Assembly: GCA_016928755.1 (NCBI GenBank)
Contig: JAFGKB010000275.1
Coordinates: 1 to 6,434, forward strand
Direction: 5' to 3'
From: Anaerolineae bacterium
GTDB taxonomy: Bacteria; Chloroflexota; Anaerolineae; B4-G1; SLSP01
DNA: 6,434 nt
This document shows, one piece after another, positions 1 through 6,434 of this stretch; position 1 is the first letter of the stretch; each line of letters starts with the position of its first letter. The notes beneath the pieces are model-generated. The model was given only the letters and a program-made list of their open reading frames with translations, searched no databases and was not told the origin of the DNA. Made by a program: the position numbers and the translations under genes.

Positions 1-711
1 ATTAGCCGCCTGGTAAACACGTTGGGCCTGTTGGTACTTATCCAGAGCTTCTTTATAATGCTCTTGTTGCTCGTACACCTGGCCCAGTAACTCGAGTACT
101 TCTCCCACTTTCGGGCTAGTGTGGCGTTGGTGGATTTGTAGGGCTTCATTGAAAGCGGCCTCTGCCTGGGCCAACTGGCCCCCCTTTAGCAACAATTGTC
201 CTAGTGCTGTGTAGTTCTCTGCGGTGTATTGGCTATCTCCGATTTGTTGGGCTAATTCTAAACTTTTGCTGAACTTGTCATAGGCTTCAGCTTGCTTATT
301 GGCCTGTAAGAAATTATGACCTTGGTTATAGAGGATGACGATTAAGGCCGTTTCATTCTTTAGTTCACGGGCTAATGTTTCCGCTGTTTGTCCGTAAGCG
401 ATAGCCTGTTCGGCATCCCCTTTTTGATAGTACAGCTTACTCAATTGTTGAAGAGTTGCGAGCCGCCGGGATTCATACCCCTGCTGAGTCTGTATCTTTA
501 ACGCGGTTTCAGTGGTGTTGATAGCCTGATCGTAATTACTTACTTGTTGGTAAAGCTGGCCCATAGCAAGCAATGTCTCTGCGGTGTGTTTTGTGTCTTC
601 CAGGGCCGCAAAAGTATTGTAAGCTTTGGTGTATAGGTTAAGAGACTCTTTTATATGACCTTCATCGGCCAGCAGTTCGCCTAGCTTTTGCATCGTAATA
701 GCGCGTTCGCT
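1..711 (-). repeat. Tandem TPR array in the STAND protein, at least six units
   Basis: Residues about 857-1093 of the STAND protein consist of helix-turn-helix units with TPR signatures, such as AMGQLYQQ, ALGQLLLK and LLGQVYEQ, each followed by a helix like YDQAINTTETAL. The small residue at the same TPR position falls at 867, 907, 947, 987, 1027 and 1066, a spacing of 40, 40, 40, 40 and 39. A more degenerate helical pair (WQHHLFEIGQVKQAHE, about 810-826) may be a preceding unit. The array continues past the window edge, so the total number is unknown. TPRs are protein-binding scaffolds. In STAND proteins the C-terminal repeats usually act as sensor and oligomerisation surface. The units differ strongly in sequence, so this is a protein-level repeat and not a recent DNA duplication. 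Confidence 0.88.
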
Positions 712-3279
712 GCCTTTAAGGGTGTTGATATTTTGGACCAGTATCGCTTTTGCCAGGTCGCGCTGTTGCCACCTAGTCAGGGCCGGGTAGATAGCGGTTG
801 TAATTTCATGGGCTTGTTTGACCTGCCCAATTTCAAACAAATGGTGTTGCCATGCCAATGCCCGGTTAATAGCCCACCGGGAGAGTTGCAAGTCTTGGGT
901 TTGGTACACCCACATCCCCAGTACCCCTTCGCGGCTCCGTGCGAGCCACTCAACTTGTTCATCATTCCAGGTCGTGCTACTTTGCCTGATTGCTCGCTTA
1001 CGCGCCTCTTCCAAGAACGGTGCGCCGTAATATACGGCGGCATGGACATGGGTACTGCGTTCTTGTTCCGGTTTCAGGTGTTCCCGCAAGTATTGCCGTA
1101 CTGCTGCCGGGAATATGTAGTTGGCCCGGTTGCGTTCGTCAATGTGGTGCTGTTGGATAAGACCTAGAGATGCACAACTCCTCAGTAACTTTTTAGCACT
1201 ATTTAGTGGAATTCCCAGAGCCTTATAGATCATATCTTCCCGAAATGGCCCGTTAATAATCGACAGGGCTTTCAAATACGTCTTCTCTTCTTCCGAGAAC
1301 TGATTGTAAATACTATTCAGAAAGTATTGAATCCATTCTTCATGGGCACGAGGTATAGGGGTCTCTTTGGCACTAAATAATTTTTGTAGATCGCGCTGGG
1401 TTGATAGCCAGCCATTCAATAGCTCTAGTACCTGGGGATTCCCACTTATCTGGCGATAAATGGCTAACTTGTTAGTCAGAGATTCTTTGCCTAGATAGGG
1501 TTGAGTATTCATACATTGTACTGCATATCTTAACTTGAGTTCTGATAAACTCACGCTAGTTTTGCGGTCATGGGGGAGAGATTCCAGGGTATCCCAACTC
1601 TTACGTGAAGTGAAGATGTAAGTGGTGTTTGTATTTACGGCTAGTAATCCTTTTAATATATTTCCCATAAGCTTATTGGCTATCTTGCAGGGGCCTGCCG
1701 GTTCATGGACAAGGGAGAACCAGGCATCTAAACCGTCGAATAATACCAAGTAACTGGGGGTATCGACCATTTTCGCTGCTTGTTGGGCGCGTTCTTCTGC
1801 CGGGAGTTGTGTGTTAAGTAGTAACTTGGCGGCTTGCGTATGACCATGATATAGCCAAAAATCTGATAGCAATCCCAAAGCTTGTTCTGGATAATAGAGT
1901 TCTGTACAATGAATAACCAGCGTGTCATCAATCTTGGTGCCTGGATAGTGTAACAACCTTGCCGCCAGGGCACTTTTCCCCATGCCGGTAATGCCTTGCA
2001 AGGCTAAAGCCGGAATATGCTGTTTTATAGCTTCACGGGCTGCATAGAGTTCTGCTTGCCGTCCTCCCAGCGTGGCCGGTAGCGGCAGTGCTGTAGTGTT
2101 CCAAATATGCCGCCCACTGATGTTTTGTGCGATGATCGGAGTACCAGGATCAATAAGCTGCATAGATTTAGTTCTCTGGTAAAGCATCGGGATGCCCCAA
2201 TCAAACCGCTGTTCGTATGGGGTGCGTTCATCATCGAGATCGTGTAGCGCTTTCCGTACCTGTTGTACAGCCTGGGACACGGTTGCCCCTTGGGCCAGTT
2301 TAGTGAACAGAACCCGTATAAGTTCTATAGCTGATTCGTCAACGAGACCCGCTTGCATAGCTAGAATAGTGGGAATATTGGCTTGTAGCAATTCGGTAGC
2401 GATATTGTCAAATGCATCTTTGGCATTCCGTCCACTATTCTGAGATGGATTTAGAATGAGCATTTGAGGCATACCCTTATCGTTTAATAGCGGGGCGAGT
2501 TGTTGGGCATCAATGAGGTCAGTTTGTCCATTGAGTGTCTCAAAACACAAAAAACCGCGTTGGCGTTTCCGCTGGTAAGTAGCATGTCCGATATAGTATA
2601 GGATGTGGTATCTCTGGCGTTTAAGCGTGGCCTTTAGAACTTCGATATTCGCTTCATCGGCGTAATCTACAATAACCTGCCCGGTTGCCCGTAGATCATT
2701 TAAACTCTCCTGTATAAGCGTGAGTTCCCGCTCGGCATCAACGACCTCTTGATCCTCTGGGTTAGAGATAATAATCAGGATTCTTAAGGGGCCGGGGGTT
2801 TTAGAAGTTGCCAGTGTGTCTAATTCTCCTAATACTCGGCTTAAGTGTAGCCGGCCTTCAAGATTTACGAATTTTTCCCCATCATGGAGATATTCCCAGG
2901 GCAGACTCCAAAGTGTGACGGCTTTGGGGTAAAGGGCTAATACTATATGTGCTTGGTCAGAGTAATTTGGATTGGTGTTCAGGAAGTTCTTGAGTACCTT
3001 ACCATCACCAAATAGATACCCGTACAAACGTTGTCCATAGCGTATCAATTGATTCTCATCTATCATATCACTCGCCATTAGGCTGCCGGGGAGTGTTTCC
3101 TCCGGGTCCATAGCGCTGCGGTCTAAGAGCCAGAGAAGATTTCTGTGCAATTGTTGCGTGGCATTATGTTGGAAGCGGTTATTACAAATCTCCCGTCCAG
3201 TGTCTTGTTTTGTAACGGCTAAGAAATCATTGCCTAATTTGCGAATTTCAACGCGTAGCTCTGGGAACAGTTGTGGCAT
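1..3279 (-). CDS. CHAT-NB-ARC-TPR STAND protein, 3' end beyond window
   Basis: The reading frame is open for 1093 codons with no stop and leaves the window at base 1. The ATG start is supported by AGGAGG five bases upstream. Residues 1-170 form the usual CHAT N-terminal extension (LYGYLFGDGKV near 88-98, WSLPWE at 124-129). The CHAT core covers about 170-370: catalytic-type His232 in YYIGHA, then LILNPSQNSG at 274-283, AMQAGLVDESA and a closing FDWGIPMLYQ. Ser279 sits where the Cys nucleophile is expected. A STAND/NB-ARC ATPase follows: GGRQAEL 405-411, Walker A GITGMGKS 429-436, Walker B YLVLFDGLD 510-518, sensor-like YIFTSR 554-559, and SGNP 612-615. A winged helix lies at about 660-735, a helical linker to 855, then TPRs. 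No signal peptide or membrane segment is seen, so it is probably cytosolic. By family, this is a nucleotide-gated signalling or defence-type switch with TPRs as likely sensor. The trigger and target are unknown. It probably shares a transcript with der. Confidence 0.93.
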   Translation of the reverse strand, partial: MPQLFPELRVEIRKLGNDFLAVTKQDTGREICNNRFQHNATQQLHRNLLWLLDRSAMDPEETLPGSLMASDMIDENQLIRYGQRLYGYLFGDGKVLKNFLNTNPNYSDQAHIVLALYPKAVTLWSLPWEYLHDGEKFVNLEGRLHLSRVLGELDTLATSKTPGPLRILIIISNPEDQEVVDAERELTLIQESLNDLRATGQVIVDYADEANIEVLKATLKRQRYHILYYIGHATYQRKRQRGFLCFETLNGQTDLIDAQQLAPLLNDKGMPQMLILNPSQNSGRNAKDAFDNIATELLQANIPTILAMQAGLVDESAIELIRVLFTKLAQGATVSQAVQQVRKALHDLDDERTPYEQRFDWGIPMLYQRTKSMQLIDPGTPIIAQNISGRHIWNTTALPLPATLGGRQAELYAAREAIKQHIPALALQGITGMGKSALAARLLHYPGTKIDDTLVIHCTELYYPEQALGLLSDFWLYHGHTQAAKLLLNTQLPAEERAQQAAKMVDTPSYLVLFDGLDAWFSLVHEPAGPCKIANKLMGNILKGLLAVNTNTTYIFTSRKSWDTLESLPHDRKTSVSLSELKLRYAVQCMNTQPYLGKESLTNKLAIYRQISGNPQVLELLNGWLSTQRDLQKLFSAKETPIPRAHEEWIQYFLNSIYNQFSEEEKTYLKALSIINGPFREDMIYKALGIPLNSAKKLLRSCASLGLIQQHHIDERNRANYIFPAAVRQYLREHLKPEQERSTHVHAAVYYGAPFLEEARKRAIRQSSTTWNDEQVEWLARSREGVLGMWVYQTQDLQLSRWAINRALAWQHHLFEIGQVKQAHEITTAIYPALTRWQQRDLAKAILVQNINTLKGSERAITMQKLGELLADEGHIKESLNLYTKAYNTFAALEDTKHTAETLLAMGQLYQQVSNYDQAINTTETALKIQTQQGYESRRLATLQQLSKLYYQKGDAEQAIAYGQTAETLARELKNETALIVILYNQGHNFLQANKQAEAYDKFSKSLELAQQIGDSQYTAENYTALGQLLLKGGQLAQAEAAFNEALQIHQRHTSPKVGEVLELLGQVYEQQEHYKEALDKYQQAQRVYQAAN

Positions 3280-3284
3280 CTATT

Positions 3285-3290
3285 CCTCCT
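3285..3290 (-). promoter_or_regulatory. Shine-Dalgarno of the STAND gene
   Basis: The minus strand reads AGGAGG, then the five bases AATAG, then ATG. This perfect anti-16S match at good spacing fixes the start at 3279. It lies wholly inside the 19-base gap after the der stop codon, so initiation does not depend on overlap with der, although coupling by re-initiating ribosomes is possible. Confidence 0.85.
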
Positions 3291-3298
3291 GGAATCTT

Positions 3299-4714
3299 TC
3301 ACTTTTGTTTTCTCTTTAGCTTTTTACCTTCCAAATCTTTCTGGTGCCCTCGGAATGTCATACGTATTGGAGTTCCAGGGAACGGAAATAGTTCCCTAAT
3401 CCGATTCTCCAGGTAACGTTGGTAGGAAAAATGAACGAGTTCGGGATCGTTGACAAACAGAATAAACATAGGCGGGGCTACTTCTGCTTGGGTAACGTAA
3501 TAAACTTTCAGGCGTTTCCCGCGTTTACTCGGTGGGGCATGCTCTGCAAATGCTTGATGTATCATATCGTTTAACGTTCCGGTTGGGATTCGCTGGTAGC
3601 GTGCCTGGGCAACTTCTAAGGCTGTGGGCAAGACCTGGTTAGTCCGCGAACCTGTTAAAGCTGATATGAAAAGTACCGGTACGTAAGGCATAAACTTCAA
3701 ATCGTAGCGGATCTTTTTTTCGTATTCCAGACGGTTCTGCTTCAGTTCTCTATCTGCAACATCCCACTTGTTGACCAGGATGACGGCACTTACACCTTGT
3801 TCCGCGATCATCCCCCCAATGTGGGCATCTTGTGCTGTGACATCGCCATCCAATGCATCTAGCATCAGCAAGGCCACATCCGCACGTTGTAGGCTGCGCG
3901 CTGAGCGCAAAACACTGTATTTCTCGATGCCTTGCTCGATTTTCCCCCGGCGTCGAATTCCCGCTGTATCAATCAGCACAATCTTTTGCCCTTCCCACTC
4001 AAATTCCGTGTCGAGTGCGTCACGGGTTGTGCCGGCTACGGGGCTGACAATAGCGCGTTTTTCACCTATTAACTGGTTAAGAAGTGAGGATTTCCCGACA
4101 TTTGGCCGTCCTAAAATCGCGATGCGTAATACTTCTTCATCGGATTCCGTTGACGCTGTCTCTTCTGGTAATATTTCAACAACTTTATCCAGCAATTCAC
4201 CAACACCATGTCCGTGAATGGCTGAGATGGGTAGTATTTCTCCCATACCGAGTTCGTAGAATTCGAAGGCTTCCTGGTCCCGGCGCTGGTTATCTGCTTT
4301 GTTGACGACCAACAAAACGGGTTTAGTCGTACGTCTCAGAATATCAGCAACTTCTCTATCGGCTCCGGTTAACCCACTGATAACATCTGTGAGAAACAGA
4401 ACAACATCGGCTTCCCCAATGGCTTGTTCTGCTTGTTCTCTAATTAAGGGGATAAACTCTGCTGAGTCTTCCAGTAAGACTTCTCGCTGGTCTGGGCGGC
4501 GGCCGGCTGTTACAGTAGGTGGCTGGACCTCAATCCCTCCTGTATCTGCAACCAGGAACTGTCGCCCTTCCCATTCCGTTTCCGCGATAACCCGGTCGCG
4601 CGTGGTCCCAGGGATCTCACTGACAACCGCGCGACGTTCTCCGATGATACGATTAAAAAGTGTTGACTTGCCAACATTTGGCCGTCCAACAATAGCAACC
4701 AATGGCTTTGGCAT
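3299..4714 (-). CDS. der: Ribosome biogenesis GTPase Der (EngA)
   Basis: This is a complete 471-residue tandem GTPase that assists late assembly of the 50S ribosomal subunit in the cytoplasm. G domain 1 shows G1 GRPNVGKS 10-17, G2 GTTRD 36-40, G3 DTGG 57-60, G4 NKAD 138-141 and G5 SAIHG 164-168. G domain 2 shows GRPNVGKSS 202-210, GTTRD 228-232, DTAG 249-252, NKWD 315-318 and SALTG 351-355. The C-terminal KH-like domain spans about 375-460 (RLKVYYVTQ, MFILFVNDP, YLENRIRE, GTPIRMTF), followed by a short basic tail. All GTP-binding motifs are intact. The ATG start puts the first motif at the usual distance, and GGAG lies six bases upstream (4720-4723). Between DTGGI and IREQAEQ there are about 30 residues where E. 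coli and B. subtilis Der, as I recall them, have about 11, so there is an insertion in the switch II region. The STAND gene follows after 19 bases. Confidence 0.98.
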   Translation of the reverse strand: MPKPLVAIVGRPNVGKSTLFNRIIGERRAVVSEIPGTTRDRVIAETEWEGRQFLVADTGGIEVQPPTVTAGRRPDQREVLLEDSAEFIPLIREQAEQAIGEADVVLFLTDVISGLTGADREVADILRRTTKPVLLVVNKADNQRRDQEAFEFYELGMGEILPISAIHGHGVGELLDKVVEILPEETASTESDEEVLRIAILGRPNVGKSSLLNQLIGEKRAIVSPVAGTTRDALDTEFEWEGQKIVLIDTAGIRRRGKIEQGIEKYSVLRSARSLQRADVALLMLDALDGDVTAQDAHIGGMIAEQGVSAVILVNKWDVADRELKQNRLEYEKKIRYDLKFMPYVPVLFISALTGSRTNQVLPTALEVAQARYQRIPTGTLNDMIHQAFAEHAPPSKRGKRLKVYYVTQAEVAPPMFILFVNDPELVHFSYQRYLENRIRELFPFPGTPIRMTFRGHQKDLEGKKLKRKQK

Positions 4715-4765
4715 AATTTCTCCGTTGTTATGTAATTAATGCTGATTTTAATTAAAAAAACCGGG

Positions 4766-4795
4766 ATAATGTTTCTTTGTTGCTGTGTTTACCAA
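4766..4795 (-). promoter_or_regulatory. Candidate sigma-70-like promoter for der
   Basis: On the minus strand TTGGTA (4795-4790, four of six matches to TTGACA) is followed after 18 bases by CATTAT (4771-4766, four of six matches to TATAAT). The position, about 50 bases before the der start, is sensible and would give a short leader. Both boxes are imperfect, and an AT-rich spacer offers chance matches (for example TAAAAT nearer to der), so this is a suggestion only. Confidence 0.2.
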
Positions 4796-4812
4796 AAATC
4801 TCGGTTCTCCGA
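4794..4812 (-). terminator. Weak candidate intrinsic terminator after the kinase gene
   Basis: The minus strand reads TCGG-AGAA-CCGA (4812-4801), a four-base-pair stem with a four-base loop, then GA and five T. It lies about 47 bases past the kinase stop, where a terminator would be expected. The stem is short and the T run brief, so termination would be inefficient if it works at all. Confidence 0.22.
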
Positions 4813-4859
4813 TATTAACTTGGTGGATTTGATATGTATATAACTTAGATTGATCCTGG

Positions 4860-6434
4860 TTAAGCTTCTGGTAGCTGTTCTTTGTCCAGGATTGGGAGTA
4901 CAAAAGTGAATTTACTTCCTTTTCCTAATGCGCTTTCTACCCAGATACGCCCCTTGTGTTTTTCAATAACCGATTTGACGATGGCTAATCCTAATCCGGT
5001 ACCTTGGATATCTTCTGTTTCTGGCAATTGAACACGATAAAACCGCTCAAAGATTTTGGGCTGCTCATCAACGGGTATACCTATGCCATTGTCCTTTACT
5101 GTGACAATGATATGCTGCCCATCTCGGTTGGCCTCCACTTCAACTCTCCCACCCCGCCGGCTATACTTCACAGCGTTACTTAAAAGGTTTTCGATAACTT
5201 GGCGTAGCCGTCTCCGGTTTCCGCGGACATATAGGGGCGATTCGTTATCAAGATGCCAACTTAATTGTAGCTCGGCTTGCTCTATCGTAGGTACATAGGC
5301 CCTACAAGTGTGGGCGATAATCTCATCCAGGCGACAGGGATGCATTTCTAAATTGTAACCGGCTTCAATACGGCCAATATCCAATAAATCCGATATTAAC
5401 TCTGTAATATGGGCCAGGCTATGAAGTGCTTTTTCAATAAAACTCTGTTGGGTATCGTTTAAAGGGCCGACCCGATCCAATAATTCTACATAGCCCTGGA
5501 TAGTAGTCAACGGGGTCCGTAAGTCGTGGGAAACGGTAGAGACAAATTCAGATTTGAGTTTATCTAACTCTTTAAGGTGGGTGATATCTTGCATAATCAT
5601 CACGCGCCCAATTTTTTCGATAAAGGTGAGTTGGGCATTAAAAGTCAGACTGTTTTCTAAAGCTACTTCGGTATGGACCACGGGGCCATCTTCTGGTGTT
5701 TGATTGAAGACCTCTACAACTGTGGGATGTTTAACATATTCATCCAGTGGTTTCCCTTGTGCTTCTGGTGGAATTTCAAATAGTTTCGCTGCCGTTTGGC
5801 TCCATAATATCAAATGTGTCTCATTATCTGTGACAAGGACAGCTTCTGAGGCATACTTAAGAATTGTCGTCAAGCGCATCTTCTCCGCTTCCACTGCGCT
5901 GAAGAGACGTGCATTCTCCAATGCTATAGCTGCAAAATCCCCTAGTGCTGAAAGTGTAAAAACCTGGTTCTCATTAAATTTCTTGCCCTCTTGCCGGTTC
6001 ACAACCGCTAGTACCCCGATTGTGCCTCGTCCTGGAGCTTGTAAGGGGACATAGAGCAGGGATCGTACCAGGTAGCCGGTCGCTATTTTGGTATCACGGT
6101 GTAGAGCGGCCGGCCGGCCTGATTTAATAACTTGCCATGCAATACTGTCCGCAGCCTCAACATGGAAACGTTGCACAATGTTCTCACTTAGATTTTGCGC
6201 GGCCCGCAGGTAGAGCTTTTCTCCTTCTTGCAGTAAGATGAACCCCTCATCCGCTTGGGTTAAATTAACTGAAGTTTGCACCACCTGTGAAAGAATCTTA
6301 TCGAGGTTAAGGGTAGAGTTTACAGATTTTCCCACTGTATAAATGATGTTCAGCTCTTGTAACCGGTCATTGAGTTGTTGGTTGGCCAGTCTTAAGTTAT
6401 GCTCTAGTTTATCTTGTGAAAAGAGCGATCTGGC
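4860..6434 (-). CDS. GAF-PAS sensor histidine kinase, 5' end beyond window
   Basis: The frame ends in TAA at 4860-4862 and stays open to the window edge, giving 524 visible residues. It should not be started at the GTG at 6335: the 33 upstream codons are stop-free, contain no start codon, and encode a coiled coil (LANQQLNDRLQELN) running smoothly into the next domain. Numbering from the edge: coiled coil 1-46; GAF about 47-178, ending ALENARLFS; PAS about 183-285 (ILKYASEAVLVTDNET); HisKA about 291-358 with H-box HDLRTPL, phospho-acceptor His303; HATPase about 403-516 with N-box ENLLSNAVKYS, G1 DNGIGI 448-453, F-box IFERFYR 461-467 and G2 GTGLGLAIVK 478-487. All catalytic boxes are intact, so it should autophosphorylate and pass phosphate to an unseen response regulator. 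No membrane segment or C-terminal receiver is visible, so the seen part is cytosolic. The GAF and PAS domains suggest small-molecule, redox or similar sensing, but the ligand is unknown. The resemblance to Chloroflexota kinases is strong. Confidence 0.95.
   Translation of the reverse strand, partial: ARSLFSQDKLEHNLRLANQQLNDRLQELNIIYTVGKSVNSTLNLDKILSQVVQTSVNLTQADEGFILLQEGEKLYLRAAQNLSENIVQRFHVEAADSIAWQVIKSGRPAALHRDTKIATGYLVRSLLYVPLQAPGRGTIGVLAVVNRQEGKKFNENQVFTLSALGDFAAIALENARLFSAVEAEKMRLTTILKYASEAVLVTDNETHLILWSQTAAKLFEIPPEAQGKPLDEYVKHPTVVEVFNQTPEDGPVVHTEVALENSLTFNAQLTFIEKIGRVMIMQDITHLKELDKLKSEFVSTVSHDLRTPLTTIQGYVELLDRVGPLNDTQQSFIEKALHSLAHITELISDLLDIGRIEAGYNLEMHPCRLDEIIAHTCRAYVPTIEQAELQLSWHLDNESPLYVRGNRRRLRQVIENLLSNAVKYSRRGGRVEVEANRDGQHIIVTVKDNGIGIPVDEQPKIFERFYRVQLPETEDIQGTGLGLAIVKSVIEKHKGRIWVESALGKGSKFTFVLPILDKEQLPEA

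Larger units (their letters stand above)
4715..4859 (-). other. AT-rich spacer between kinase gene and der
   Basis: This 145-base stretch holds no credible open reading frame on either strand. By hand count it is about 31% GC, clearly lower than the flanking genes. It contains a weak hairpin with a T tract soon after the kinase stop, an AT-rich segment with runs such as seven consecutive T on the minus strand, and the der ribosome binding site. The size and composition fit the end of one transcription unit and the promoter of the next, but read-through from the kinase gene cannot be excluded. Confidence 0.6.

Noticed and set aside
688..1167. Plus-strand open frame of 159 codons
   Set aside because: It lies fully opposite the STAND coding sequence, whose protein reads as a good winged helix and TPR region. 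The plus-strand product has no recognisable domain.
1728..1973. Minus-strand open frame of 81 codons
   Set aside because: It overlaps the STAND ATPase region in another frame, has no recognisable domain, and the STAND frame there encodes the ATPase core between Walker A and Walker B.
1..3279. Craspase-like (type III-E CRISPR TPR-CHAT) assignment
   Set aside because: The order here is CHAT first, then ATPase, then TPR. Craspase TPR-CHAT has TPR before CHAT and no STAND ATPase, and no repeat array or Cas gene is present.
3768..4217. Plus-strand open frame of 149 codons, with a similar one at 4299-4739
   Set aside because: Both are antisense to der, whose conserved GTPase motifs prove the coding strand. 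Low-complexity Ser/Arg-rich products are typical shadows.
4760..4806. Long-loop hairpin pairing AACCG with CGGTT before seven T, as a terminator
   Set aside because: The loop would be nearly 40 bases and the stem only about five strong pairs, so it is unlikely to form during transcription.
6107..6119. GGCCGGCC-rich palindrome as a possible regulatory or restriction-related site
   Set aside because: It falls inside the GAF domain coding sequence (KSGRPAA) and is explained by Gly-Arg-Pro-Ala codons. There is no partner copy in the window.

Overview
The window holds three genes, all on the minus strand. In transcription order they are the 3' part of a sensor histidine kinase gene (6434 to 4860, 5' end outside), a complete der/engA GTPase gene (4714 to 3299), and a long STAND-type gene (from 3279 down to base 1, 3' end outside). 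Together they cover nearly the whole sequence. The only real gap is an AT-rich 145-base spacer between the kinase and der. I see no tRNA, rRNA, CRISPR array, insertion sequence or phage gene.

The likely host is a member of the Chloroflexota, perhaps an uncultivated Anaerolineae-like lineage, at moderate confidence. This is inferred from protein style and not from a marker gene. The kinase's H-box segment (KSEFVSTVSHDLRTPLT followed by GYVELLDRVG), its GAF-PAS-HisKA-HATPase layout, the Der C-terminal domain and the large CHAT/NB-ARC/TPR protein all resemble genes common in that phylum. Coding GC content looks mid-range, while the spacer is about 31% GC by hand count.

Der is a housekeeping ribosome-assembly GTPase. 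The STAND gene begins 19 bases after the der stop with a perfect AGGAGG Shine-Dalgarno, so it is probably co-transcribed with der. Its product reads CHAT (caspase-like) domain, NB-ARC-type ATPase, winged helix, then at least six tetratricopeptide repeats. This is the tripartite effector-switch-sensor plan of NLR-like signalling or conflict proteins. The most notable point is that the CHAT domain keeps the expected histidine but has Ser279 (within LNPSQNS) where the family normally has the nucleophilic Cys of a LNACxS-like motif. The ATPase looks intact, so this may be a switch protein with an inactive or altered effector. The kinase is an independent signalling gene, and nothing in the sequence ties it functionally to the other two.
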